Shown piece by piece: positions 1 to 11,699 of a stretch of DNA of 64,000 nucleotides. This DNA is from Beaufortia kweichowensis (Eukaryota; Chordata; Actinopteri; Cypriniformes; Gastromyzontidae). The stretch is from NCBI GenBank assembly GCA_019155185.1, contig CM032809.1, positions 664,501 through 728,500 of the forward strand. The letters are read 5' to 3'. The notes beneath the pieces were generated by a model. It was not told the origin of the DNA, ran no database searches, and worked only from the letters and a program-made list of their open reading frames with translations. Position numbers and translations under genes: made by a program. The stretch's first letter is position 1. The number at the start of each line of letters is the position of its first letter.

Positions 1-90
1 TGTAGTAACAGTAACTGTAATATTCAGTGTGTGTATTTTTAGACACTATAGACATTACTAAAAATACGAAATTTTTTAATTTTTATTATA

Positions 91-215
91 ATTAACCTTG
101 GGTTTTAGAACAGTAACCATAGTTTAAGCATGTAATTTGTAGTATAACTATCTATGGTAATACAAATGGTAGTTATTGCACTTTAACTATAATAAAAGCA
201 TGGTTAAAACATATT
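91..215 (+). repeat. CCATGGTTAA-type dispersed element, family 2, copy A
   Basis: This stretch is made of motifs such as GTAACCATAGTTTAA, TAACTATCTATGG and GCATGGTTAAAAC. The same motifs recur at 31.5, 34.7 and 57.9 kb. It is an AT-rich, non-coding, self-complementary element abutting the family 1 copy. I cannot assign it a named family. Confidence 0.5.
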
Positions 216-222
216 GGTGCCG

Positions 223-395
223 ATATGTGCCCTGTCTGTGAAAACCAGGCTAATGTCTCAAAATGTTATCACTCAGTCCGTATTAAAAGTATCAAGGTTA
301 TTCTTTCACAGAATGTTCTTTACATGATGTAGGATGATTTTTGTAGAAAACAGAAAATCACAAACAAATGACTTTAGCTGGGTTTTCACACATAT
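223..395 (+). repeat. Dispersed inverted-repeat element, family 1, copy A
   Basis: The left end reads ATATGTGCCCTGTCTGTGAA and the right end reads AGCTGGGTTTTCACACATAT. The interior contains TTTCACAGAATGTTCTTTAC and GTAGAAAACAGAAAATCAC. The same blocks recur near 25.9, 26.3, 49.0 and 56.3 kb. The short inverted termini, lack of coding capacity and length of about 130-240 bp fit a non-autonomous DNA transposon. Confidence 0.7.
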
Positions 396-660
396 TCACA
401 CTGCTTTGTTGTTATAAATGTTTGGTGAGCTGTCACAAAAATATACATCTATAGAACCAAAAAGGTAACTATATTTTCAGACTTGCACCTGTTGTAACAT
501 GAAAAAAATAACCTAAAGGATACTCTTTGTTGCATGGTTAAGAATCTGTGGACTACCATGCTCTGGTTGTTATTACTAAAACATTTATTTGGCCTTTATT
601 TGGAAGCATGCTCCACCAGATGGTATAAAAAAACAAGCCAGGCCACTTTGGTGTGCAACT

Positions 661-3549
661 ATGGATGACCTGCAAGACTTTGGTTCTTCTAATGCGAGCG
701 CTAAGGCCATTGCTGCTGAGCTTAGTAAGTACTTTGTTATTTTTAATTGTAACTTTACTGTCAAACCAAGCAAATGAGAAGTAATCTCATTTTACAATCT
801 CTTTTGTCAGTGTACATGTGTATGCAAATCTTTATTGTGTATTTGCGTTATATACAATTATGTTGTTTTACGTTTCGCAGAAGATTACTTCTACTCCAAG
901 CTTGCCGCTGACTTCTTTGGTGTCCAAAATGGAGACCTGCTGGATCTAGCACACAAGCCTTGGAAAAACCGCATGTTGGTTCAGATTGGGCTGCTGAGGG
1001 AAGAGCATGACATTTCATGGGCTAATTTAATACAGTGGTTCCAAAAGATTATCCCACTGTATCAGACTGCAGATTTCCGTGGCCTGATTGTGAGAAACAC
1101 CACAACAGCTTTGAGCTTATCCGGAGATGCCAGGGAGAAATTTCTCGAGTCAGATGTCAACTTTGAATCCGTCGGACCATTATGTGATAGCATAGGAATC
1201 GGAAGAAGAGATTTACTTGAAATGTCTGACTTTTCAGATCGTGCGAAATTAACTGGTCTCACAAATGGCCTAGTTCTGGAAATGACTAACTTTATTTCAC
1301 GAGAAAAATTAGACCCGGTTGTTTTAGTGTCCTGGATCCGTAACTTTGAGCCTTTATTTTACAGCGGTGGCACGATCCAAAACGCCTACAAGCTTCTGCG
1401 TGCAAATCTGAGGAATTTAAGGATACAGTACCGCAACAATCAGAGAAGCCGAAAGAGGAGCTGTGGATTGTTGGATGAATTCCTTCAGAGTCCGTTTGAT
1501 CTTGAAGTGGATGGTGATGATATTGAATACAGGAGAATCGCAATGATAAAGGCACATCGACGAAAGAAACTGCAAAACAGGCCTGAGATCAAGGAGGAAG
1601 ATGAACCTTTTGATATTTCACAGACAGATGAACACAATCACAACCAAACAGACCACACCATCAGTGAAAATGAGGAACGGTGCTATTTAAAACACACACA
1701 GTCACTTGATGACGTGGAAGAAGACAAAAGAACAGACACGGGTGACTGCGTAACGCTGCTTGATATCTCTGTCTTGTCTTTGCAAAAGCTGGCAGAGATG
1801 TATGGAGGTAAGAATGAAGTTGCTATGGTGGTTTCAATGGATCTGCTTAAAAATCACTTCTCTGCTATGCTTAAAGAAGATGCCAACTTACGATTCTTAA
1901 ATGATAAAGTAAAGGCCTGTGCTTTAACAAACGACGACACCTCTTCGCTAGTGCCACCTTTACAATTCCTCCATCCTATCAGTCAATTCCTTTTTGATGT
2001 AATTGTCATAATTGAGAAGCAAATGATATCATTTGAAAAAGATATCACCAACACCACAGGAGAGAAACTCGGACGGGACAAGCACCCAAGATTTCATAGT
2101 TTTTTGAACTTTGACGAGAGTGCTGTGACCCGCTACGTTCACATGGCTTCTGAAATTTTATGTCCAAGAGTGGAGACCAACCTTAACTACCGAAGGCACT
2201 GGCTTGCTTTTTGCACAGAGAGAAATAACCATTCCAGACTGCCCATCATTCATTCCAATCGTATTATCAGCTACTTTGAAGCAGCCGCGGGACTCGTTCA
2301 CCATTATGAAGATATTGCGTTGTTTGTATCCGAACTGCAGGATCTAAATGATGATGCAAATATTCTTTTGGAGAGCATCAAAGCGGATGCGAATGATGAG
2401 GCTGTGCAAGCGCTGGTCTGTGTGGTTGCCATCGTCTACCTTAAAGTCTTGGGACCCATGTGGCAGCTGCTGAAAAGTGATGGAGAATATCATCTTTTTA
2501 GTAAGTACATATTCTGCCTGTATGATAAGCTGTTGGAATGGTCACGAGATGCAAGCTGCCTTTTAAAGCCAGAAGCTCTACTGAATGTTTTCTTACAGCT
2601 TCCAGTGCAAGAGAGCAATTTTAATGGAGTGTTTAAATACTGCCACGTAAATGCAGAAAACCAGTACGGTACACTCATTAAAGCTTGTTTGCAGAGGATG
2701 ATGAAAGCGCTGGCAGCCGTAATGGAGGAAAATCTCAAAGACTTCCTTCCAGGAGGAAAGTACTGCAAAGAGCTGCCTAGAGACATCACTGTTCAGATGG
2801 CAAACTGCACATTTTCACAGCTGATGGGCGAGTATCCGTTTGGTCACGCATACCCGTATGAGAAAAACAGACCGGATAAAGCTTCTGGTCGGGCAGAGAG
2901 TGAAGTTTCCCAAGAGACACAACCTCAAAAGACGACAGATGGATCTACATCACCTGTGGTCCCATTATCTCCTGTCAAAACCAGTGCTGTCCAAAAGCAG
3001 CAACAAAGGTTCAGACGCCGCCACGTCCCTGAAGGAGCGAATTTCCATGCTGTTAAAAAAATGAAAGTGAATAAACTCAAGCAAAAAGCTCAGGATCATG
3101 TTTATAAGAAGATGATTATCGGAGCCGTTGCCAAAAATGGAGGTCCTTGTAAAAGCAAGCAGGATGTCGAACGACTGCTGACAAAGTTAGAAGGTGTGAG
3201 TCGAGTAGAGAAACGTGAGGCCATTCGCTGTGAGCTGAACTATCAGAAGTGCATTATAGGTTCCAGAGACATAAAACTAAATCATATAGGTTTCTCCCTG
3301 ACAGATATGGTTTCTACATTGATGGATATCTTGCCAAATGAGAAAGTTCTGGTTACAGCACCACCTCAAATTTTGGTTGATCAGACAGGCGTATGCTTGA
3401 GTAATGATCCCGTGAACCAAACCTGTTCTGTATCTCCAGATCAGCAAAGCACTGGCACTGGTCAACAAAGGTTTATCAACAAAAGTATTGATATAAAGCC
3501 TAAAAATGCACTTTTTCTTGGTAACAGGGAGAACTTTGAATTTCCCTGA
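661..3549 (+). CDS. Unrecognised ~910-residue protein, two coding exons
   Basis: Exon 1 is 661-724, with donor GTAAGT at 725. Exon 2 is 881-3549, with an acceptor ending TTTCGCAG at 880. The split codon AAA (1+2 bases) keeps frame and gives 910 residues from the ATG at 661. The reading frame of exon 1 is open back to 580 without another ATG, so a further 5' exon is possible. Nearly the whole protein is in one exon. The N-terminal third is helical-looking and rich in W, F and L. Around residues 205-275 there is a basic then acidic, low-complexity linker (KAHRRKK, then EEDEPF). The middle contains a Cys/His-bearing stretch, and the C-terminal part is Lys-rich (KKMKVNKLKQKAQ) before a final helical segment. 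I see no signal peptide, transmembrane segment or classic zinc finger. The layout loosely recalls multicopy fish and invertebrate proteins of transposon-like character, but that is only an impression. Function is unknown. Confidence 0.72.
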
Positions 3550-3729
3550 TTGAAAATGTGTTAAAATCATGTTCGCTGCATTTAATACTTTTTTTAGTTT
3601 CTGCATATAATAAGAAATCTTGGTTATTATATGTTTTGTGTATAATTTTGTGCTTTCAGCTGAGGTGTTAAGTTTCTCAAATTTATTTTTAAGTAATTTT
3701 GTAAAACAGTTTTGTAAAACAGATACATT

Positions 3730-3735
3730 AATAAA
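3730..3735 (+). promoter_or_regulatory. Polyadenylation signal of the 661-3549 gene
   Basis: A canonical AATAAA lies about 180 bases after the stop codon at 3549 and is followed by T-rich sequence. This gives the gene a short, self-contained 3' UTR and supports it being a transcribed unit rather than a chance ORF. Confidence 0.6.
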
Positions 3736-3749
3736 GATGTTTTTTTTAA

Positions 3750-4834
3750 CCTACTTGTCCTGACTTTTTTTTTTACATCACAACAACTACTATTTTATTC
3801 TGATAATAAAATCTATTTTTATATTTATGATTACCGTTATTGTAATGATACTTTCAATGAGTGAATTTCAAACCAATTAGCATCAACAAATGATGCTCAA
3901 TGATGCATTTATGATATTATATGATGTTTATTGCTTCAGCCAGTTTAGATTAAATAGTAAACAGTTTTGCATGAGAATTGTTTTTTACCACCAAAGGTAA
4001 CCAACCAAAATAATCTTTCATTCAGCCTCATGTTATTCAAAACCTTTTTTCTATTAAGATATCTTGTGAAATGTCTCAGTGTCTTGTGTTAATACTATGG
4101 AAGTCAATGGTGGTCAGTGTTGTTTGTTTACCAATATCTTCTTTTGTGTTATATCTTTTGCACAGGAAAAAAATAATACAGATTTTAAATGACATAAGTG
4201 TGAATGAATGATAAAAGAATTTACTATGCCTTTAAATATTGTTTTTTGATACTTTTTCATACAAGCAGCATGATAGTCTGAAAAAGTATTTTACACTTAA
4301 ACCATTACATTAATTTTATTTTTATTTATTTCGCCCATTTATCATTATTATTTTTTATTAGATGTTAGTTTGATCTTTAGTGGTATATGAATCTTTTCAA
4401 CGCTACTGCAAATTAAGAAAACACATTAGAAAACATCTTCATTAGTTAGAAAAAGCTTTGATCTTTAAATAGAAAACGCTGCAAATAGAAAAGCGCTGCA
4501 ATATGAATCAGTTCCAACACTGGCGAGTAGAAAATTAAACAATAAGCGGGTCCCAGTAGGGTGGTTTGGGTCCCCTTGAAACATTTCCGTTGGACCTATT
4601 GCTAAAGTAATCACAGGTGTAGCTCATAATAACTATATCGGTTTGACAAACAGAAAGTATATGAACTTAATCATAATATATAATATTTGTTTCATAATTA
4701 AACAAATGTGTCATTTTACTTAATTTGATATTTTTCCAATTCTGCAAGATCCATGTGATTTTTAAATGTGTATTTCAGGGTCACTTTAGATAGTAAAAAT
4801 GTTTTGCTCTGACTGATCTCTTCCCATTTTCCAG
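3750..4834. other. Intergenic AT-rich DNA and unseen 5' region of slc52a2
   Basis: No convincing gene is visible. Because the first coding exon of slc52a2 is preceded by a splice acceptor (TTTTCCAG at 4827-4834), at least one non-coding 5' exon and the promoter should lie in or near this interval. I could not place them with confidence. Confidence 0.5.
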
Positions 4835-4850
4835 ACATATTATTACATCA

Positions 4851-6840
4851 ATGGCAGTGGGATGGTTGGATCATGCCATTGTCACACACATTCTGGTGGC
4901 TTTGTTTGGAATGGGCTCATGGATCTCAGTCAACTCATTATGGGTTGAGCTGCCGGTGGTTGTTGGTGTTCTACCTGAAGGTAAATAGTGTTGCAAATTT
5001 AAATAAACCAAAAGACTGTGAAATCGCAACGAATGCAAATTTTTAAGTCATCTATGTGTGGTTTGCAATTGCATTGTGTTAGCAGTGCTGATAAAAATGT
5101 ATAGTTTGAATGCACTGTTAAAGGCTCTTGACAGCTAAAGATGTATGCTCTTTCACTTTACAGGGTGGAATCTGCCTGCGTATCTCTCCGTTTTGATTGC
5201 CTTTGGAAATCTGGGCCCGGTGGCTGTCACTTTAACCCACCACTTTGCTCCAGGACGGCTGAATGAACGCGTGGCCATTCACGCCATACAAGTTCTGGCC
5301 CTGATTGCATCAATATTTCTTGCCATCTTCTGGTCCCACAAGTCCACGATCGCAGGAGAGCCGAGATCACTTCCATTCCTGCTGCTTACATTCATACTCT
5401 CACTTGTCTGCTGCACGTCCAACGTGACCTTCTTACCATTCATGTACCGTTATCCCCCTCAGTACATCCGAACGTTCTTCGTTGGCCAGGGTCTGAGCGC
5501 GCTCTTTCCCTGTGTGGTCGCTTTGGGACAGGGCATAGGGAAAGTAGACTGTGTTGAGACACCAAATGGCACACAACCCCTGTATCTGAAGGAGAACTTT
5601 TCTGCTCAAAACTTTTTCTGGTTTTTGTCTGTGATGCTGGCAGTTTCTGCCTTGTGTTTCCTAGCTCTGACAAACCGAGCGGTCACCCAGGCTGCGACAG
5701 AAGAAATCCATAAGAGAGAGGCGGAAACAGTTAGAACAGAGGAAGAAACACACCCGTTACAAAACGGAGGGACACCAGTGTCAGAAGAACAGGTGGAAGT
5801 TGAAAAACAGACTCCTGCTGTGACTTTCTGGACATCACAGAATATCTATCTCCTCCTGCTGCTGGGAATATCCAACGCCCTGACCAATGGCGTGCTGCCG
5901 TCTGTACAGAGCTTTTCTTGTTTGCCCTATGGCACCATGACCTTTCACCTCTCTGTCGTCTTGGGCAACATTGCAAACCCTCTGGCTTGCTTTGTGGCCA
6001 TGTTTGTCCTGCATAGGTAAGTTGTTTTCTTGATATTACAAATCTCTTATATATGTATAAATGTATAACACTGTTGAATATTTTACTGTTAAACCTTATT
6101 TTAAAAAACACTTGTGTGATGCAATTTCAATTGTTTCTAGTTTGTAGAACTGAAATGAATAAAATGTGTTATTTCAGGTCCAGCATTGGCCTTGGTATGA
6201 TGTCACTAGTGGGCGGAGTTTTTGCTTCCTATCTCATGGCCCTGGCTGCTCTCAGTCCCTGTCCACCACTTTTGGGAAGTCAATCTGGAATTGCTCTGGT
6301 GGTTCGTAACTTATTTAAATCTTTTTTTTAGCATACATAACACAGTCTGTTCACAGCGTTTCACTTTCATCTCATCATCAAAAGATTTGATTAAAAGATA
6401 ATTATGTAAAAAAATCTGTCTTTTGAAAAACCCAATCTTGGTCTTTGTCATCCTTCATCGAATGTAATCATTTGTTTTCTCTCTGAAACATTATTTTTTA
6501 AATAACATAATTTATCTCTCTATTTTAACCTTTCATCTTTAATAAAACACACATCGTCTTGTATAAATGTTTAAATAATATATTAAATAAAATCAGTGTT
6601 AGAACTCAAAATACCTGTTGCTCTTTTCAGATCATCTCCTGGATCATCTTCACTGGCTTGTTCTCTTATCTGAAGGTGGTAGTTGGGACTCTGTTGCATG
6701 AAGCAGGACATGCGGCGTTGCTCTGGTGTGGAGTCTTCATCCAGGCTGGTTCTCTTATAGGAGCACTTACTATGTTCCCTTTAGTCAGCGTGTACCAGTT
6801 TTTCCAGCAAGCACAGGACTGCACAAACAAATGTCTTTAA
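4851..6840 (+). CDS. slc52a2: Riboflavin transporter, SLC52A2 (RFVT2)-like
   Basis: Coding exons are 4851-4980, 5164-6016, 6178-6301 (6298 is an alternative donor) and 6631-6840. They join in frame to 438 residues, close to the usual 440-470 of the SLC52 family. These are multi-pass plasma-membrane proteins that import riboflavin (vitamin B2). The N-terminal membrane segment shows the family motif FGMGSW followed by LWVELPVVV. Exon 2 carries CCTSNVTFLPF and VGQGLSALFP, then a charged cytoplasmic loop (residues ~205-240), then NALTNGVLPSVQSFSCLPYG and the NPLACF segment. Exon 4 encodes the last two membrane helices and ends QDCTNKCL. The SNVTFLPF, GQGLSALFP and QSFSCLPYG variants match RFVT2/RFVT1 better than RFVT3, hence the symbol. 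An acceptor just before the first coding exon implies a non-coding 5' exon. The downstream neighbour is the RFVT3-type paralogue in the same orientation. Confidence 0.93.
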
Positions 6841-8640
6841 TATTAAAGCACTTCATTTTACATTCACCCCATGCCTTAAAAATGCAAAACCTATGCAGGA
6901 CATTACAACCTGTGTCAATGCAATCAGACTTTGTATTTAGTAGTGGCACATTGAAAATGTGTATGGAATAGATTTCTTAATACACTTCGAATTAGGAAAA
7001 CCCTTGTTTTAATTTACATTATACAGCGAGAGTTTGTGCTCCAACACTTTGACATCATTGATCTGAACAGGGCATAATGAAAGATCTCTGTGGCATTACG
7101 GTGGCAACTTCGTATACCAAGTTTGCGCACAATATTGTATTTTTTTCTTATATATACGGTTGCTAGAATACTCCAATAATTAAGCCCCTAAAATCTGTGT
7201 GTAATATTATTATACAGTATTTGCTTTTTTCTACCCAGTCAATCAAATGTTTATTGTCTAGTTTATTAAAAATCAGGTATGTTTGTCTTGTTGCTTATTG
7301 CAAAAAAGCACAAAATACTTGGACAGGACGATGTTGTAGAACATCATCTTTAGTTACATAGACAACAATCAAAAAAAGAATACTGTCACATTCCAAAAAT
7401 AATTAACTTTTTTGATTAGCAGTTTCTTTACAAAACTTCCTGGTTTAATATCTGGATTGTTTGTTGACTCATTGATTGTTTGAGTAATGAGCACTGTTGA
7501 TGTACGTAATGTATGACATGCAAGCTGCTGATTTATACACTAGTGTGGTTTTATCTAAAAAAGAAACATCTAGTATTGCAAGAGTTCTACTCGATTTAAA
7601 ATATGTCTATTCTGTCATATCTGCCATGTGTTGTGCATTTGTATTTTCACTTTTATTAATTTATATGCGAAGCCAGTATTTAAATCCAATCAATCTCAGT
7701 AAAATGGTAAAACTGTTATTATGCACTTCATTTTTTGTGACTATTATTTTGGAATAAGAATTCCAAAATATGGGTAATTTTTGACACTAACAGTATAGAA
7801 TAAATTCAGAATAGAATATAAACAGAGTTTAAAGAGCTGCATAACTGCATTCCTGCCTCATCCAATGAAAGAATACATTTAACAAAATGTTTCATATATT
7901 TAATTGTTTAATAATATACTGTGGATAATTTGCTTTTCGAAATGTAAATGTGATTTATATGACTTAAATTAATTTTATAATGCCATATAGTAATTAAGTT
8001 GTAATGAATGTTTTACATTTCAGTCAACACTGTGATGCAGTTCTTCTTGTGATGATGTTAGAATGTGACAGCATTGAAAATAAATCAATCGTTCAGAGAA
8101 ATGTTGTGAGCATGTTATGAAAACAATTGTTTATGTTCTTGCCGGTGTTTAGTTAATTAATTGTGATTATTACTATCATAACAGATGGTTTTGTCATAAC
8201 TCATTAGGAAGCTGTGAGGATCAGTTATTAAATCATAAACATTTTACAAAAAAGGCCAATTTTGGTGTTGTTAACTATAAACTATTATTTTATATATATA
8301 AACTATATATAAAACTACACTAGACACTGGATTGTTTTTAACAATCATCAGCACTTGCATAAGTCAAACTGAATAGGTAAACTGAATAGGTCAAATGTTA
8401 ATGTTAAACTTAAAAGTTTGTAAATATTTTACGTGTTCTGTTTGACCCTGCTGCTCACTCGTCACGTTGGTGTCTGCAAGAACATATCTGATATCCAGTA
8501 AGTGGCTTTTGTGCCTAAAAATATATTATTTAGTTTTTTTTTTTAATATTGAGCCATTATATAAATTTATATAATTGTGTATTTAAAGTTCTAATAACCT
8601 CATCTAGTAACGTGAATGAAGTGGATCTCTGTTATTTGCT
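6841..8640. other. Intergenic AT-rich DNA between the two riboflavin transporters
   Basis: This holds the unplaced 3' UTR of slc52a2 and AT-rich sequence. An 86-codon open frame at 7497-7757 has no splice, start-context or similarity support, and I treat it as chance. No RNA gene or recognisable element was seen. Confidence 0.5.
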
Positions 8641-8779
8641 CTATAAAACATCAACAGATACAGTAGGTGGTCTTGGTTGGTCAATACGATCACACCCATT
8701 CACTCATGAGGGGTGATATAAGACACATTCTTTCAATGGGAGTATATATCACGATTCATCTCCTATGATCTCCAAGCAT
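8641..8779 (+). promoter_or_regulatory. slc52a3: Putative slc52a3 promoter and non-coding first exon
   Basis: A TATA-like CTATAAAA sits at 8641-8648. About 130 bases downstream is a strong donor, CAT then GTGAGT, at 8780. The coding exon of slc52a3 begins after an acceptor (CTTCTAG, ending at 9464), 38 bases before the ATG. A short non-coding exon of roughly 8672-8779 spliced to 9465 is therefore plausible. A second TATA-like stretch is at 8743-8750. This is inference from motifs only. Confidence 0.3.
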
Positions 8780-9502
8780 GTGAGTTAATTTTAAATTGTT
8801 ATCTTTATTTTAATCATATACATTGTTACTGTGTTCTGTTACTTATTTACCTTTACATTTCTGATAATAATATTAATAATAATTATAACTTTAATTGCAT
8901 TTGCCTAGTGTTGCATCAAAGTTTTCATGATCAGTCAAAAAATATATTAATTACAAAATTCTGCAATGAAAAGGAGTCATAATTAATGAGCCAAATACAG
9001 TATTCATTTAATTTCTGAAGTCACTGAATATTTTAACAGCTAAATGACAATATTGTGTGTGGTAAAGGCATATATAACCGTACCTTTGTTTATAAAAGAA
9101 CTATGTGTTGCTCTTTGTATTTTGCTATTGGCTGAATAAGCTCAATCTTCCTGACTTTGATCTTAAAATATATTGGCACAGCATCAAAGTATTAGTTAGA
9201 CAATGCTCTGCTCGCCACAGATGTTATTGAATAACTTGAGCAGTTTATCTTGTTATAGCACAAAATCCTCTCTAATATTACAACCCTATAAAGTGCATTT
9301 GCAACATTGTGTCACTAATATTTGACAGTTTTGTTTTGATAGCCACTGGTAACATACTGTAAAGACAGACTTAATAATGATTAATTATTAAGATATTTTC
9401 TCTAAACTTCTCTAGAATGATGTTGGTTGCTAACTGTAAATCTATTTCTCTTCTTAACTTCTAGCTTCTGAAGTCCAAAAGAACATTTAAATCACCACAA
9501 CC

Positions 9503-11383
9503 ATGTCAATCCTCACTCATGTTTTGGCCTGTCTGTTTGGCATGGGATCCTGGGTCACCATCTGTGGACTTTGGGTGGAGATACCTTTAATCGTTTCACA
9601 GACCCCTGAGGGCTGGTATCTGCCATCCTACCTCTCTGTTATCATCCAAATTGCCAACATCGGTCCTTTGTTTGTCACATTAATGCATCGGTTCCGACCG
9701 GGAACTCTTAAAGAGACAGTCGTTATCTATTTCATTGTTAGTTTTGGGATACTGGCCACCTTTTTCCTGGCTTTCTTCTGGAGCGAGAGGGTTGTGGTAC
9801 AAGGTGTGGAGCGTAGCGTTCCTCTCCTGCTTCTCACCTTCTTCATCTCCATCGTGGACTGCACTTCATCTGTGACCTTTCTTCCCTTTATGATGCAGCT
9901 CAAGACAAAGTATCTGACCACGTATTATATAGGAGAAGGCCTGAGCGGTCTCGTCCCAGCTCTAGTAGCGATGGTTCAGGGTGTAGGTGTTATGGATTGC
10001 GTCAGTGCATCTCAGATTGTTGGATCTAATCAAACGCAGATTCAGTATGTTAATGCATCTGAAATTAATGTAGGATACCTTGTGCCTCACTACCAGCCAC
10101 CCAACTTTTCAGTTGAAGCCTACTTTTTCTTCCTGACGGCCATGATGGTGGTTTGCTTGGTGGCTTTCTTACTTTTGAACTACTATGCAGCCGTGGATCA
10201 AGAACATGACACTAAACGCACACATACAAATGATGACTCTATATCTCACTGGAAAAACAAGAGAACTGAACAGAAACCCATGATTTGTCCTTTAAAGGGT
10301 CTTCAGGAGCCTAAGAGCAGTTTTGGGACAGGGAAGTACACTTGGTTACAGGTGGCTTACATCTTTTTTATCCTAGCCTGGGTGAACGCTCTGACCAATA
10401 CTCTTTTGCCATCGGTTCAGTCATACTCATGTCTACCGTATGGAAACCAGGCATATCACTGGTCTGCCACTATGGCAAATGTTGCCAATCCTGTGGCCTG
10501 CTTCATCACTCTGTTTTATCTTCAAAGGTAAGCTTAATTCAGAAATTCATAGTAAATTAAAATTTTATCCATGCCATGAAAAGATTAAGTTTTTAATCAA
10601 AGGTTTTCACCATACTAATAGGTCAGGTATCAATATTTGATGATTTTAAAAACGTTTTTTTTTTTTGTTTGTTTAAATCATGATTTTTCACTTTCAGTAT
10701 TGTCACATCCATAACAGTCCATATTCCTTATAAATGCTGAATTTGTATAGAAAGTTTTTAAAATAAATTAACTTTATGTTCTTTGAAGAGTCATCTCTTC
10801 CAATTGTTGGATATTAATAGCTTCTGGTTTGTGCATTTGCCTCTCAAAAATAAGCATCTTTTTGTCACATCCATAATGCATGTATGTGTATACATTACAT
10901 TAACATTTTGTGCACCAAATTTTGAATTTGGCTATACACATTGAGTTAAGCACTTTATTGAATTCTCTACAGGTCTTTGGTGGTGATGGGACTTCTCACA
11001 TTAGTTGGTTCTGTCATTGGAGTTTACATTATGGGCATGGCTGTGTTAAGTCCATGTCCGCTGTTAGTTAATGAGACTTCTGGAGCGGTGCTTATGGTGA
11101 GTATTGAATTTATGTCATATTATTTTATTCCTATAATAAAAGACAATTCCCCACAATTTTGAATGTTTTACAGGTGTCGGCCTGGTTCTTTTTCATTTTC
11201 ATCCTGTCCTTTGTAAAGGTGACGGTGGCTGTTATTCTTCGTGATGAAGGTCACGGTGCTCTTGTGTGGTGTGGAGCAGTAGTTCAGATCGGGTCAATGT
11301 TGGGGGCAGTAACTATGTTCCCCTTAGTCAATGTATATGACTTGTTCACTTCAGGAGACCCGTGTAACAAAAACTGCATATAA
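9503..11383 (+). CDS. slc52a3: Riboflavin transporter, SLC52A3 (RFVT3)-like
   Basis: Coding exons are 9503-10527, 10973-11096 and 11174-11383, joining in frame to 452 residues. SLC52A3 is the plasma-membrane riboflavin importer best known from intestine. The sequence shows FGMGSWVTICGLWVEIPL at the N-terminus, PEGWYLPSYLSV, DCTSSVTFLPFM, GEGLSGLVPALVA and NALTNTLLPSVQSYSCLPYG. It ends with two helices containing VKVTVAVILRDEGH and GAVTMFPLVNVYDLF. Three potential N-glycosylation sequons (NQT, NAS, NFS) lie in the loop at residues ~170-210. TSSVTFLPF, GEGLSGL and the C-terminal LVNVYDLF are RFVT3-like. The last two introns fall at the same positions and phases as in the upstream slc52a2-like gene. 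The intron interrupting the PEG-W codon of slc52a2 is absent here. The gene converges on nfatc1. Confidence 0.94.
10676..10795. repeat. Dispersed repeat shared with nfatc1 intron (copy 1)
   Basis: Within slc52a3 intron 1 the motifs CATGATTTTTCA, ATCCATAACAGTCCATATTC and GTTCTTTGAAGAGTCAT occur in order. The same three blocks, in the same order and orientation, recur at about 42.21-42.30 kb in an nfatc1 intron. This is a short interspersed repeat that I cannot name. Confidence 0.6.
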
Positions 11384-11539
11384 GAAATGTGTCCTGGAAA
11401 AATATTAACTATACTATTATCCATTAATACTAATACATATAATGTTGTTTTATTTTATCAATGAAGATGCCACTTTTTTATTTTGGCTTCCTTGTAGGAC
11501 AGTTATTGTAATTTATATGGACAATAATTTACTTTTGTT

Positions 11540-11640
11540 TATTGCTGCTCTTTCGGGAATACTCGATTCTGATTGGCCAAATAGCGCCGCCTAGTGGTCT
11601 GACGTACATTGTGCGCACTGCTCCTCCTACTTTACTGGTT
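11540..11640. repeat. Possible interspersed repeat fragment with CG-rich core
   Basis: A block containing ACTCGATTCTGATTGGCC and GCGCCGCCTAGTGG stands out in composition from its AT-rich surroundings, just beyond the slc52a3 stop codon. It resembles a sequence commonly scattered in cyprinid genomes, but only one copy is in this window. An AATAAA at about 11667 could be the slc52a3 polyadenylation signal, which would place this block in the 3' UTR. Confidence 0.3.
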
Positions 11641-11699
11641 CTACTAATAATGTTTAACATAAAACCAATAAATAATTTAATTCTAAATCACTTTTGTTT

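Noticed and set aside
835..880. Extension of the large left-hand ORF upstream of 881
   Set aside because: It depends on a TTG start and lies in the intron. A consensus acceptor at 880 and a matching donor at 725 give a better spliced start.
7497..7757. 86-codon ORF between the riboflavin transporters
   Set aside because: AT-rich chance frame without conserved features.
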